64,000 nt of DNA from Nocardioides ochotonae (GTDB lineage Bacteria; Actinomycetota; Actinomycetes; Propionibacteriales; Nocardioidaceae), in NCBI RefSeq assembly GCF_011420305.2, contig NZ_CP061769.1, forward strand, positions 744,001-808,000, written 5' to 3'. The notes beneath the pieces were generated by a model. The model was not told the DNA's origin and did no database searches. It saw only the letters and a program-made list of their open reading frames with translations. The translations under genes and the position numbers were made by a program. Below are positions 1 through 8,541 of this stretch, in pieces; the stretch's first letter is position 1, and each line of letters opens with the position of its first letter.

Positions 1-1
1 C

Positions 2-1960
2 TTCCGCAGCGACGTCGCCGGCACCGTGACCGCGATCCGCTTCTACCGTGCCGCCGGCAACACCGGACCGCACCGGGCGACGCTCTGGGCCGTCGACGGC
101 GCACGGGTGCTCGCCGAGGGCACCGTCGAGTCGCCCTCCTCCGAGGGCTGGCAGACGCTCGTGCTCGACCAGCCGGTGCCGATCACACCCGGCACCGAGT
201 ACGTCGCGGCCTACCGCGCCCCGCAGGGCCGCTACTCGGTCACGCCCGGCGCCTTCGCCTCCGCCGATCTGTCCCGCGCCCCGCTGCGGGTGGACAGCCA
301 GGCCGGCAGCTACACCTACGGCACCGGCTTCCCCGGGTCCCGGTCCTCGGCGAGCTACCTGGTCGACGTGGTCTTCGAGCGCCTGCCCGCCACGATCGCC
401 GTGGAGGCCCAGGACCCGGTCGCCGGCGCGGTGGACGTGCCGCGCAGCCGGCCGGTGCGGGTCTGGCTCAGCGCGCCGGTCGCCCCCGGCGCCCGCCTGG
501 ACGTCGCCGTGGCCGGCAGCCCCGTGGCCGGGACGACCACGCTGGACGGCGGCGGCCGACGGCTCACCTTCACCCCCACCGCGCCGTACCCGGCGGCGAG
601 CCTCGTGCGGGTCACGCTGCGCGACGTCGTCTCCACCGAGGGCGCGGTGCTGCCGACCCGCACTTGGGACTTCCAGACCCGGGACCCGGGCGTGCTGGAC
701 CCGCAGACGATCTTCGGCGACGCGGTCCCCACCGACTCGGCCGACGACTCCTCACCGGTCGAGGTCGGCACGGTGTTCTCCCCGAGCCGTGACGGCCAGA
801 TCCGGGCGCTGCGCTTCCTCAAGGGCACCGGCAACACCGGCACCCACGTCGGCACCCTGTGGCGGGTCGACGGCGACAGCGGTGTGGCGCTGGCCCGGGT
901 CACGTTCACCGACGAGACCCCCGACGGCTGGCAGCGAGCGGTGCTCGCCCAGCCGGTCCCGGTCGCCGCGGGGCAGACCTACGTGGTGTCCTACCTCGCC
1001 CCGCACGGGCACTACTCCTCCTCGCCGGGCTACTTCTCCGCCCCCGTGACCGTGGGCGACCTCACCGCGCCGGCGGGCGGCAACGGCCGCTTCCTCTACG
1101 GGCCGGCGGGCGGGTTCCCGACGTACTCCCACGGCGCGAGCGCCTACTTCGCCGACGTCGAGTACGTCCCCGACGCCACGGTGGCCATCACCGGCCGCAA
1201 CCCGGTCCCGTCGGCGACCGGGGTCGCCACCTCGGCGCGGCCGAGCGTGACCTTCAGCGCGCCGGTCCGCCCGACGGCGCGGCTGCGGCTGCTCGTCGGC
1301 GGTGTCGAGGTCCCCTCGACCACCCGGCTGTCGGCCGACGGCGCCACGCTCACCGCCGAGCCGGCGGGCGCGCTGCCGAGCGACGCGCTGGTCCGAGTCG
1401 AGCTCTCGGGCGTGGTCTCGACCGCCGGCGCCACGCTGGCGGACACCACCTGGTCGTTCCGCACCGTGTCGCAGACGCACGCCTCCACGACGCTCCTGGG
1501 CACGCAGACCCCCGCGGTCCCCGCCATCGCCGAGACCGACGCGGTCGAGCTCGGGGTGTCGTTCACCCCGGCCGTCGCCGGCGACGTCACCGCGATCCGG
1601 TTCTACAAGGGGCCTGGCAACACCGGGACCCACACCGGCACGCTGTGGTCGGCGGACGGCACACCGCTCACCTCGGTGACCTTCGCCGACGAGACGGCGA
1701 CCGGGTGGCAGACGGCGGTGCTGGACACGCCGTACCCCGTCGCGGCGGGGACGACGTACGTCGTGTCCTACTTCGCCCCGCGCGGGCACTACTCCGCGAC
1801 CTCAGGCTTCTTCGCCGACGGCTGGGTGTCCGGTCCGCTGTCGGTGCCGGCGGGCGGCAACGGCCGATACCGCTACGGCCCGCAGGGCGGCTTCCCGAGC
1901 GCGTCGTGGGGGGCGACGAACTACTTCGTCGACGTGGTCTTCCGCAGCCCGCTCCCGTGA
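2..1960 (+). CDS. Secreted DUF4082/Ig-like repeat protein, 5'-truncated by window edge
   Basis: The frame is open at the left edge, so only the C-terminal 652 residues are visible and neither start nor signal peptide can be seen. Three DUF4082-type modules (about residues 1-125, 235-395 and 500-652 of the visible part) share the pattern IRFYKGxGNTG, GTLW, GWQ, PVxAGxTYVVSY and APxGHYS. Two bacterial Ig-like (Big_5/SbsA-like) domains lie between them, each ending in an SFRT/DFQT-type strand. DUF4082 modules are known from secreted actinobacterial proteins that also carry carbohydrate-active or Ig domains; their ligand is not established. There is no LPXTG or PEP-CTERM tail: the protein ends a few residues after the third module. 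The position 133 bp before the polysaccharide operon suggests a matrix or glycan-associated role, which is inference. Confidence 0.85.
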   Translation, partial: FRSDVAGTVTAIRFYRAAGNTGPHRATLWAVDGARVLAEGTVESPSSEGWQTLVLDQPVPITPGTEYVAAYRAPQGRYSVTPGAFASADLSRAPLRVDSQAGSYTYGTGFPGSRSSASYLVDVVFERLPATIAVEAQDPVAGAVDVPRSRPVRVWLSAPVAPGARLDVAVAGSPVAGTTTLDGGGRRLTFTPTAPYPAASLVRVTLRDVVSTEGAVLPTRTWDFQTRDPGVLDPQTIFGDAVPTDSADDSSPVEVGTVFSPSRDGQIRALRFLKGTGNTGTHVGTLWRVDGDSGVALARVTFTDETPDGWQRAVLAQPVPVAAGQTYVVSYLAPHGHYSSSPGYFSAPVTVGDLTAPAGGNGRFLYGPAGGFPTYSHGASAYFADVEYVPDATVAITGRNPVPSATGVATSARPSVTFSAPVRPTARLRLLVGGVEVPSTTRLSADGATLTAEPAGALPSDALVRVELSGVVSTAGATLADTTWSFRTVSQTHASTTLLGTQTPAVPAIAETDAVELGVSFTPAVAGDVTAIRFYKGPGNTGTHTGTLWSADGTPLTSVTFADETATGWQTAVLDTPYPVAAGTTYVVSYFAPRGHYSATSGFFADGWVSGPLSVPAGGNGRYRYGPQGGFPSASWGATNYFVDVVFRSPLP

Positions 1961-2093
1961 CGCCGGGGGGCTCCCCAATGTGAGGTATTGGCCGGAGGAC
2001 TTCCCCCGGCGTACGAACCTCCAGCCCTACCAAGGAGGTCGACCCAATCCGGTCGGCCCACCGGGGCCGGCCGATGTCACGAGGGGGAAGTGG

Positions 2094-3197
2094 ATGGCTG
2101 ACCACAGGGGGCCGGAGGCTGCCGGCGAGGCAGATCGACCCCGGCTCGGTGTCGCGGTGATCGGGGCCGGCTACTGGGGCCCGAACCTGTTCCGCAACTT
2201 CAGCGCCGCCCCCGACTGGGAGGTGCGCGCGGTGTGCGACCTCGACGTCGAGCGCGCCCGCGACCTGGTCGGGCGACGCGAGGAGGTGCAGGTGACCGCC
2301 GCCCTCGAGGACGTGCTCGGGCGCGAGGACGTCGACGCCGTCGCGATCGCGACGCCGGCCTCCACCCACCACGCGATCGCGACGCGCGCGCTGCGCGCCG
2401 GCAAGCACGTGCTGGTCGAGAAGCCGCTGGCCGACAGCGTCCAGCACGGCCGGGAGATGGTCGAGCTGGCCCGCGCCTCCGGGCTGGTGCTGATGACCGA
2501 CCACACCTACTGCTACACGCCGGCGGTGCAGAAGATCCGCCAGCTGGTCGCGGAGGGCGCACTCGGCGAGATCCTCTACGTCGACTCGGTGCGCATCAAC
2601 CTCGGCCTGGTGCAGTCCGACGTCGACGTCTTCTGGGACCTCGCGCCGCACGACCTCTCGATCCTCGACCACGTGCTGCCCGGTGGCCTGCAGCCGCTCG
2701 GGGTCGCAGCCCAGGGGGCCGACCCGGTCGGTGCCGGGACCTCCTGCGTGGGCTACCTCAGCATGCCGCTGGCCAACGGCGCGATGGCGCACGTCCACGT
2801 CAACTGGCTCAGTCCGACCAAGATCCGCCAGATGGTGATCGGGGGCAGCGAGCGGACCCTGGTCTGGGACGACCTCAACCCGCAGCAGCGGCTGAGCGTC
2901 TACGACCGCGGGGTCGACCTGGTGCAGCAGACCGTCGACAGCGCGGACCGGCGTACCGCCTCGGTGGCCTACCGGCTCGGCGACACCTGGGCCCCGGCAC
3001 TGCCCGAGCACGAGGCGCTCGCCGCGATGGTGGCCGAGCTCGCCGCCAGCATCCGCGAGGGCCGCGCCCCGGCCACCGACGGATCCTCCGGCCTGCGGGT
3101 CCTCCAGGTGCTCGAGTCGGCCGCCACCAGCCTGCGGGCCCGTGGCGCGCTCGTCGACGTCAGCGACGGCGTCCGTGCGATGGAGATCGTGCGATGA
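2094..3197 (+). CDS. Gfo/Idh/MocA-family NAD(P)-dependent sugar oxidoreductase
   Basis: A 367-residue dehydrogenase probably acting on a nucleotide-linked sugar in the cytoplasm. An N-terminal Rossmann fold begins with VAVIGAGYWGPN (about residues 18-29). The family EKP motif is present in HVLVEKPLADS, followed by the typical C-terminal alpha/beta domain. I chose the ATG at 2094 because GAGGGGGAAG lies just upstream; an in-frame GTG at 1980 would add 38 residues that look like leader sequence. It is the first gene of a run in which almost every stop overlaps the next start. WbpB/WlbA-type relatives oxidise the 3-position of UDP-sugar acids before transamination. The aminotransferase and acyltransferase downstream make such a role plausible here, but the substrate is inferred. 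Confidence 0.85.
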   Translation: MADHRGPEAAGEADRPRLGVAVIGAGYWGPNLFRNFSAAPDWEVRAVCDLDVERARDLVGRREEVQVTAALEDVLGREDVDAVAIATPASTHHAIATRALRAGKHVLVEKPLADSVQHGREMVELARASGLVLMTDHTYCYTPAVQKIRQLVAEGALGEILYVDSVRINLGLVQSDVDVFWDLAPHDLSILDHVLPGGLQPLGVAAQGADPVGAGTSCVGYLSMPLANGAMAHVHVNWLSPTKIRQMVIGGSERTLVWDDLNPQQRLSVYDRGVDLVQQTVDSADRRTASVAYRLGDTWAPALPEHEALAAMVAELAASIREGRAPATDGSSGLRVLQVLESAATSLRARGALVDVSDGVRAMEIVR

Positions 3198-4201
3198 CGC
3201 CGGGCGACGCGCTGTCGGGCGCACGGGTGCTGGTGACGGGCGGCGCCGGCACCATCGGCTCCACGCTGGTCGACCAGCTGCTGGCCGCCGACGTGGCCCA
3301 CGTGGACGTGCTCGACAACCTCGTGCGGGGTCGCCGGGCCAACCTGGCGGAGGCGCTCGGCAGCGGCCGGGTGCGTCTGGTCGAGGGCGACGTGCGCGAC
3401 CGCGACCTGGTCCACGACCTGACCGAGGGCCAGGACCTGGTCTTCCACCAGGCCGCGATCCGGATCACCCAGTGCGCCGAGGAGCCGCGGCTGGCCCTGG
3501 AGGTGCTGGTCGACGGCACCTTCAACGTCGTCGAGGCGGCCGCGCGCGCCCGGGTGGCCAAGCTGGTGGCGGCCTCGTCGGCGTCGGTCTACGGCATGGC
3601 GGAGGTCTTCCCGACGCCCGAGGCGCACCACCACCACGCCAACGACACCTTCTACGGCGCCGCGAAGTCCTTCAACGAGGGGATGCTGCGCAGCTTTCGC
3701 GCGATGGAGGGCCTCTCCTATGTCGCGCTGCGCTACTTCAACGTCTACGGCCCGCGCATGGACGTCCACGGCCTCTACACCGAGGTGCTGGTGCGGTGGA
3801 TGGAGCGCATCGCCGACGGGCAGCCGCCGCTGGTCTTCGGCGACGGGGCGCAGACGATGGACTTCGTCCACACCCGCGACGTGGCCCGGGCCAATGTCCT
3901 GGCTGCCGCCTCGCCGGTGTGCGAGGGCGTGTACAACGTCGCCTCCGGCACCGAGACCAGCCTGCTGGAGCTCGCCGCGGCGCTGCTGCGGGCCATGGAC
4001 TCGACGCTGGCGGTCGAGCACGGTCCCGAACGCGCGGTCAACGGAGTCGTACGTCGGCTCGCCGAGACCCGCGCGGCCGCGGCCGACCTCGGGTTCCGCA
4101 CCGAGGTCGACCTCGAGGACGGGCTGCGCGAGCTGGTCGCCTGGTGGCGCCCGCTGCGTGCGGAGATCGCCGCCGGCCGCGACCTGGCGCTCCAGCGATG
4201 A
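3194..4201 (+). CDS. NAD-dependent epimerase/dehydratase (extended SDR)
   Basis: A 335-residue extended short-chain dehydrogenase. The NAD-binding loop is VLVTGGAGTIGSTLVD near the N-terminus. The catalytic region shows SSASVYG followed by FYGAAKS, giving the YxxxK pair. The substrate-side motif RYFNVYGPRMD is typical of UDP-glucose/UDP-N-acetylglucosamine 4-epimerases and related UDP-sugar epimerases. The ATG overlaps the preceding stop (ATGA), so translation is probably coupled. With the Gfo/Idh enzyme upstream and the aminotransferase and acyltransferase downstream it probably remodels a nucleotide sugar. Whether it acts as epimerase or dehydratase is not decidable from the sequence alone. 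Confidence 0.85.
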   Translation: MTPGDALSGARVLVTGGAGTIGSTLVDQLLAADVAHVDVLDNLVRGRRANLAEALGSGRVRLVEGDVRDRDLVHDLTEGQDLVFHQAAIRITQCAEEPRLALEVLVDGTFNVVEAAARARVAKLVAASSASVYGMAEVFPTPEAHHHHANDTFYGAAKSFNEGMLRSFRAMEGLSYVALRYFNVYGPRMDVHGLYTEVLVRWMERIADGQPPLVFGDGAQTMDFVHTRDVARANVLAAASPVCEGVYNVASGTETSLLELAAALLRAMDSTLAVEHGPERAVNGVVRRLAETRAAAADLGFRTEVDLEDGLRELVAWWRPLRAEIAAGRDLALQR

Positions 4202-5373
4202 GCGAGGTCAGCGAGGTCAGCGAGGTCACGGCGGGTGCCGAGGTCGCCCGGATCAACGTCATGCAGCCCTGGCTCGGCGCCGAGGAGGCAGCCGCGGTCG
4301 TGGCCGTCATCGAGTCCGGCTGGGTGGCCCAGGGCCCCCGGGTCGCGGAGTTCGAGCAGCGCTTCGCCCACCAGCAGCAGGCGGGCCACGCGGTGGCGCT
4401 GTCCAGCTGCACCGCCGCGCTGCACCTCGCGCTGGAGGTGGCCGGGATCGGGCCCGGCGACGAGGTCGTCGTGCCCTCGTTCTCGTTCATCGCCACGGCC
4501 AACGCGGTCGCCTACGTGGGCGCGCGCCCGGTCTTCTGCGACGTCGACCCGCTCACCGGCAACGTCACCGCGGACACGGTGGAGCGGGCGCTCACCGCTG
4601 CCACCCGTGCCGTGATCGCGGTGGACCAGGGCGGCGTACCGGTGGACCTGGAGCCGATCCAGGAGCTGTGCTCCGCGCGCGGCGTCGTGGTGATCGAGGA
4701 CGCCGCCTGTGGCGCGGGCTCGACCTACCGCGGGCGCCCGGTCGGTGCCGGCGCCTCGCTCACCGCCTGGTCCTTCCACCCCCGCAAGGTGCTCACCACC
4801 GGCGAGGGCGGGATGCTCACCACCGGACAGCCCGCCTGGGCGGCGCGGGCGCGCCGGCTGCGCGAGCACGCGATGAGCATCTCGGCCGCGCAGCGGCACG
4901 GAAGCGTGCTCGCCCCGGCCGAGGAGTACGACGAGATCGGCTTCAACTACCGGATGACCGACCTCCAGGCGGCCGTCGGGCTGGTCCAGCTCGCCCGGAT
5001 GCCGCAGATCGTGCGCCGCCGCCGCGAGCTCGCCGCCCGCTACGCCGCCGCGCTCGCCGACGTCCCCGGGCTGCGCCCGGTGGCCGACCCGGAGCACGGC
5101 GAGTCGAACTTCCAGTCCTACTGGGTCGAGGTGCTGCCCGAGCACCCGCTGGACCGGGACGGCGTGCTCGCCGCGCTCGCCGACGCGGGGGTCTCCGCGC
5201 GCCGCGGCATCATGGCGATCCACCGTCAGCCGGCGTACGCGGCCGTGGAGTCCGCGCCGCTCCCGGTGACCGAGCACCTCACCGACACCACGCTGATCCT
5301 GCCGCTGTTCCACCAGCTCACCGAGGGCGAGCAGGACCGCGTGGTCGAGGTCCTGGCCCGGGGGCGGCGATGA
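4198..5373 (+). CDS. DegT/DnrJ/EryC1/StrS-family sugar aminotransferase (copy 1)
   Basis: A 391-residue PLP enzyme that would place an amino group on a keto-sugar nucleotide, normally using glutamate. The PLP lysine is K197 in SFHPRKVLTTGEGG. Upstream, VIEDAACGAG carries the Asp that contacts the PLP ring. The ATG at 4198 overlaps the previous stop (ATGA). The N-terminus is unusual: codons 2-10 are three perfect 9-bp copies encoding SEV, so the first 10-15 residues may be a dispensable extension. It sits between the dehydrogenase/epimerase pair and a NeuD-like acyltransferase, the usual order for an N-acylated amino sugar pathway. It is distinct from the second DegT protein at 8538. Confidence 0.88.
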   Translation: MSEVSEVSEVTAGAEVARINVMQPWLGAEEAAAVVAVIESGWVAQGPRVAEFEQRFAHQQQAGHAVALSSCTAALHLALEVAGIGPGDEVVVPSFSFIATANAVAYVGARPVFCDVDPLTGNVTADTVERALTAATRAVIAVDQGGVPVDLEPIQELCSARGVVVIEDAACGAGSTYRGRPVGAGASLTAWSFHPRKVLTTGEGGMLTTGQPAWAARARRLREHAMSISAAQRHGSVLAPAEEYDEIGFNYRMTDLQAAVGLVQLARMPQIVRRRRELAARYAAALADVPGLRPVADPEHGESNFQSYWVEVLPEHPLDRDGVLAALADAGVSARRGIMAIHRQPAYAAVESAPLPVTEHLTDTTLILPLFHQLTEGEQDRVVEVLARGRR

Positions 5374-6026
5374 GGAGCCTGGTGCTGGTCGCGGCCGGCG
5401 GCCTCGCCCGCGAGACGCTCGCGGCCGTCCGCGCCTCCGGCAGCCACGGGCGGGTGCTGGCCGTGGACGACGACCCGAGCCGGTGGGGGAGCAGCTTCGA
5501 CGGCGTCCCGGTGATCGGCGGGCTGGAGCAGGTCGCCGACCTGCTCGACGGTGACGTGGTCGTCTGCGCCGGTCGCGGCGGCACCCGGCGCGCGCTGGTG
5601 GAGCGGCTGGCGGGGCTCGGGGTGACCTGGGAGCACTACGCGCGCGTCGTGCACCCCAGCGTCGACATCCCGGCGAGCTGCGTCGTCGGCCGGGGCAGCA
5701 TCCTGCTCGCCCAGGTGAGCCTGACCTGCGACGTGCGCCTCGGCGCCCACGTGGTCGCGATGCCGCACGTGACCCTGACCCACGACGACGTCGTGGCCGA
5801 CTACGCGACGCTGTGTGCCGGGGTCAGCCTCGGGGGGAACGTCACGGTCGGTGCCGGCGCCTACCTCGGCATGAACGCCAGCGTCCGCGAGGATCTCGCC
5901 GTCGGCGCGGACTCGGTGCTCGGCATGGGCGCGGTGCTCCTGCGACCGCTCCCGGCCGGCCAGACCTGGGCCGGCGTGCCCGCCGCCCCGCTGCCGGCGG
6001 CGTACCCGGTGGGCGTGGAGGCCTGA
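5370..6026 (+). CDS. NeuD/PglD-type sugar O- or N-acyltransferase
   Basis: A 218-residue protein. A small N-terminal Rossmann-like PglD_N domain (LVLVAAGGLARETLAAV) is followed by a left-handed beta-helix of hexapeptide repeats from about residue 95 (for example ASCVVGRGS, VRLGAHVVAM, GGNVTVGAGAYLGMNASV). PglD acetylates the 4-amino group of UDP-linked amino sugars; NeuD acetylates sialic acid. Placement directly after a DegT aminotransferase, with an ATGA overlap, favours N-acylation of the amino sugar made by the preceding enzymes. The acyl donor is probably acetyl-CoA, though formyl or other groups cannot be excluded. Confidence 0.85.
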   Translation: MRSLVLVAAGGLARETLAAVRASGSHGRVLAVDDDPSRWGSSFDGVPVIGGLEQVADLLDGDVVVCAGRGGTRRALVERLAGLGVTWEHYARVVHPSVDIPASCVVGRGSILLAQVSLTCDVRLGAHVVAMPHVTLTHDDVVADYATLCAGVSLGGNVTVGAGAYLGMNASVREDLAVGADSVLGMGAVLLRPLPAGQTWAGVPAAPLPAAYPVGVEA

Positions 6027-7069
6027 TGCGCTTCCACCGTCCGCGTCCGCTGAGCACCACCCCCACGGTGTCGGTCGTGGTGCCCTGCTACCGCTACGGG
6101 CACTTCCTGCCCGACGCGGTGGCCAGCGCCCTCGACCAGCCGGGGGTCGACGTCGAGGTGATCGTCGTCGACGACGCCTCGCCCGACGACAGCGCGGACG
6201 TCGCGCGGGCGCTCGCCGCCGCCGACCCGCGGGTCCGGGTGCTCGTGCACGAGCAGAACCGCGGGCACATCCGGACCTACAACGACGGCCTCGCGCTGGC
6301 GCGCGGCGACTACGTCAGCCTGCTCTCCGCCGACGACCTGCTGACGCCCGGCGCGCTGACCCGGGCGGCCGCGCTCTTCGAGGCCCATCCCGGTGTCGGC
6401 CTCGTCTACGGCTACGCCCGCTCCTTCCAGGAGACGGTCCCGGTCGCCGACCCCCGGGTCCGCAGCTGGAGCGTCTACCCGGGCCGGCAGTGGCTCGGCC
6501 TCGCGACCCGGCGCGGCAGGTGCTTCATCAGCAGCCCGGAGGCGGTGGTGCGCCGCGAGCTGCTGGCGGACCGCGGCTACGACCCCCGTCTCCCGCACTC
6601 GGCGGACTTCGCGATGTGGCTGCGTGCCGCCGCCCGCTGGGACGTCGCGCGGGTCAACGGGCCGGTCCAGGCGTGGTACCGCGTGCACGACGCCAACATG
6701 CACCTCACGACGTACGCCGGCTGGCTGACCGACCTCCAGGAGCGGCAGCGCACCTTCGAGCTGTTCTTCACCGAGGAGGTCGCGGGGCTGGCCGGGCTCC
6801 AGGCCCAGTGGCCGGTCGCCCGGCGCGCGCTGGGACGTGAGGCCGCCCGCCGGGCGCTGGCGGCCCGCCGGGACGGTCGTGCCGAGGAGGCGGCGGCGTA
6901 CCGGGCGTTCGCGCGCGACCTGCAGCCGACCTCCGAGCGGAGCCTGGCCTGGCGCCTCGAGGCGCTCGCCGGCACGCGGGACCCGCTGCCGGCGGCTGCC
7001 GCGCTGCGGTTCGCGGGCCGCGCCGGACACCACGTGCGCTGGCGCTACGAGCGGCGGTACGGCACGTGA
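6026..7069 (+). CDS. Family 2 glycosyltransferase
   Basis: A 347-residue GT-A enzyme. The N-terminal strand VSVVVPCYRYGHFLPDAV is followed by VIVVDDASPDDSADV (nucleotide-binding Asp) and LLSADDLLTPGAL, which holds the DxD-like metal site. The catalytic region has SADFAMWLRAAARWDVA. There are no membrane segments, so it should act at the inner face of the membrane, adding a sugar to a lipid-linked repeat unit. The ATG overlaps the preceding stop as TGATG. The C-terminal 90 residues are Ala/Arg-rich and probably helical. Donor and acceptor are unknown. Confidence 0.85.
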   Translation: MRFHRPRPLSTTPTVSVVVPCYRYGHFLPDAVASALDQPGVDVEVIVVDDASPDDSADVARALAAADPRVRVLVHEQNRGHIRTYNDGLALARGDYVSLLSADDLLTPGALTRAAALFEAHPGVGLVYGYARSFQETVPVADPRVRSWSVYPGRQWLGLATRRGRCFISSPEAVVRRELLADRGYDPRLPHSADFAMWLRAAARWDVARVNGPVQAWYRVHDANMHLTTYAGWLTDLQERQRTFELFFTEEVAGLAGLQAQWPVARRALGREAARRALAARRDGRAEEAAAYRAFARDLQPTSERSLAWRLEALAGTRDPLPAAAALRFAGRAGHHVRWRYERRYGT

Positions 7070-8541
7070 GCACCCAGACCACCTCCTCCGCGGAGCGGAT
7101 CGGCCGGGGTCTGGGCTGGAGCCTGACCGGCAACGTCGTGCTGCGCCTCGGCAACGTCGCGGTCTCCATCCTGATGGCCCGCCTGATCGCCCCCGACGAG
7201 CTGGGGGTCTTCGCGGTTGCGCTCACGATCTGGGCGATCCTCGGCACCCTCGCCGAGTTCGGTCTCGGATCGGACCTGGTGCGCGCGAGCGACCCCGAGC
7301 GCCGGGCGCCGACGGTGGCGACCCTCGGCGTGCTCACCAGCGGCATCCTCGCGCTGGGGATGCTCCTGGCCGCGGAGCCGCTGGCGGCGGCCTTCCGCAG
7401 CCCGGAGTCGCGGGGCGTGATCGCGGTGATGGCGATCAGCATCGCGATCTTCGGCCTGTCCATCGTCCCGGCCGCGCGGCTCCAGCGCGAGTTCCGCCAG
7501 GGGACGCTGTTCGTGGTCAACGGCGCCGGGCTGGTGGCCTCCGCCCTCGTCATGGCCACCCTCGCCACCCGCGACGTCGGACCGGCGTCGCTGGCCTGGG
7601 GACAGGTGGCCAACCAGGTCGTCGTCGTCCTGGGGCTGCACCTGGCCACCCGCAGCCGGCCGCGCTTCGGCATGGACCGGGAGATCGCCCGGGCCTCGCT
7701 GGCCTTCTGCCTGCCGCTGGCGCTGGCCAACCTCGTGTCCTGGGCGCTGCTGAGCGTCGACAACCTGATCGTCGCCCGGGTGCTGGGACCGGCCGAGCTC
7801 GGTCTCTACCTGCTGGCCTTCAACGTCTCCTCGTGGCCGATGAGCGCCGTGGGCCAGGCGTTGCGGGTGGTCGCGCTGCCCGGGTTCTCCCAGGTGCAGG
7901 ACACCGCTGCCCGCAACCGGGCCCTGGTGCGCACGGTCGCCCCGGCAGCCGCCGTGGCCGTCCTGATGGGGCTGACCCTGGCCACCCTGGCCGGTCCGCT
8001 GGTCGCCGTGCTGTACGGCGAGCGCTGGGCGGGTGCCGCCGCGGCGCTGGCCGGCCTGGCGGTGTTCGGGGGGCTGCGGGTGCTGCTCGACCTGGTCGCG
8101 ACCTTCCTCATCGCCGTCGGGGCGACCGGCGCGGTGCTCGCCGTCCAGCTGCTCTGGATGGCGGCGCTGGTGCCGGCGATGTACCTCGGGCTCTCCGGCT
8201 TCGGGCTGGCCGGCGCGGGCTGGAGCCACGTCGTGATCGCCGTGGCCGTCGTCGTGCCGGCGTACGTCGTGTGCCTGCGCCGGGCGGGCGTGGACACGGG
8301 CGCCTTCCTGCGTGCCGGGTTCGTGCCGCTGGCGGCGGCGGTCCCCGCCGCGGCCGCGTGCGCGTGGGTCGGCGCCTGGTCGGGCCCGCCGCTGCTCGTG
8401 CTGAGCGCCGGCTGCCTGGTCGCGCTCGTGACCTACGCCCTCCCGCTCGCCCCGTGGTGGCTGCGCCGCCTCACCGACCTGCGTCGTTCCGACGCCGACC
8501 GCCCGGACCCCGTCCGGCTGACCAGGAAGAGCCCCACATGA
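7066..8541 (+). CDS. Wzx-like polysaccharide flippase (MOP superfamily)
   Basis: A 491-residue integral membrane protein with about 12-14 hydrophobic segments. The opening is typical of RfbX/Wzx and TuaB-like exporters: a short cytoplasmic tail, then GLGWSLTGNVVLRLGNVAVS and LIAPDELGVFAVALT. It probably moves the undecaprenyl-linked repeat unit across the membrane for polymerisation by the Wzy-like protein at 11801. The GTG start overlaps the previous stop (GTGA). Together with the Wzz-like and Wzy-like genes it indicates Wzx/Wzy-dependent assembly. No initiating phosphoglycosyltransferase is in the window, so that step must be encoded elsewhere, perhaps to the left. Confidence 0.88.
   Translation: MSTQTTSSAERIGRGLGWSLTGNVVLRLGNVAVSILMARLIAPDELGVFAVALTIWAILGTLAEFGLGSDLVRASDPERRAPTVATLGVLTSGILALGMLLAAEPLAAAFRSPESRGVIAVMAISIAIFGLSIVPAARLQREFRQGTLFVVNGAGLVASALVMATLATRDVGPASLAWGQVANQVVVVLGLHLATRSRPRFGMDREIARASLAFCLPLALANLVSWALLSVDNLIVARVLGPAELGLYLLAFNVSSWPMSAVGQALRVVALPGFSQVQDTAARNRALVRTVAPAAAVAVLMGLTLATLAGPLVAVLYGERWAGAAAALAGLAVFGGLRVLLDLVATFLIAVGATGAVLAVQLLWMAALVPAMYLGLSGFGLAGAGWSHVVIAVAVVVPAYVVCLRRAGVDTGAFLRAGFVPLAAAVPAAAACAWVGAWSGPPLLVLSAGCLVALVTYALPLAPWWLRRLTDLRRSDADRPDPVRLTRKSPT

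Noticed and set aside
2234..4193. Long plus-strand frame entering the epimerase from inside the Gfo/Idh gene
   Set aside because: The first 320 residues are an Arg/Pro/Ala-biased shadow of the Gfo/Idh gene; the true epimerase start is the ATGA overlap at 3194.
4201..4227. Three tandem 9-bp units at the start of the first aminotransferase gene, considered as a phase-variation switch
   Set aside because: The unit is a multiple of three, so copy changes keep the frame; it only alters a short N-terminal tail.
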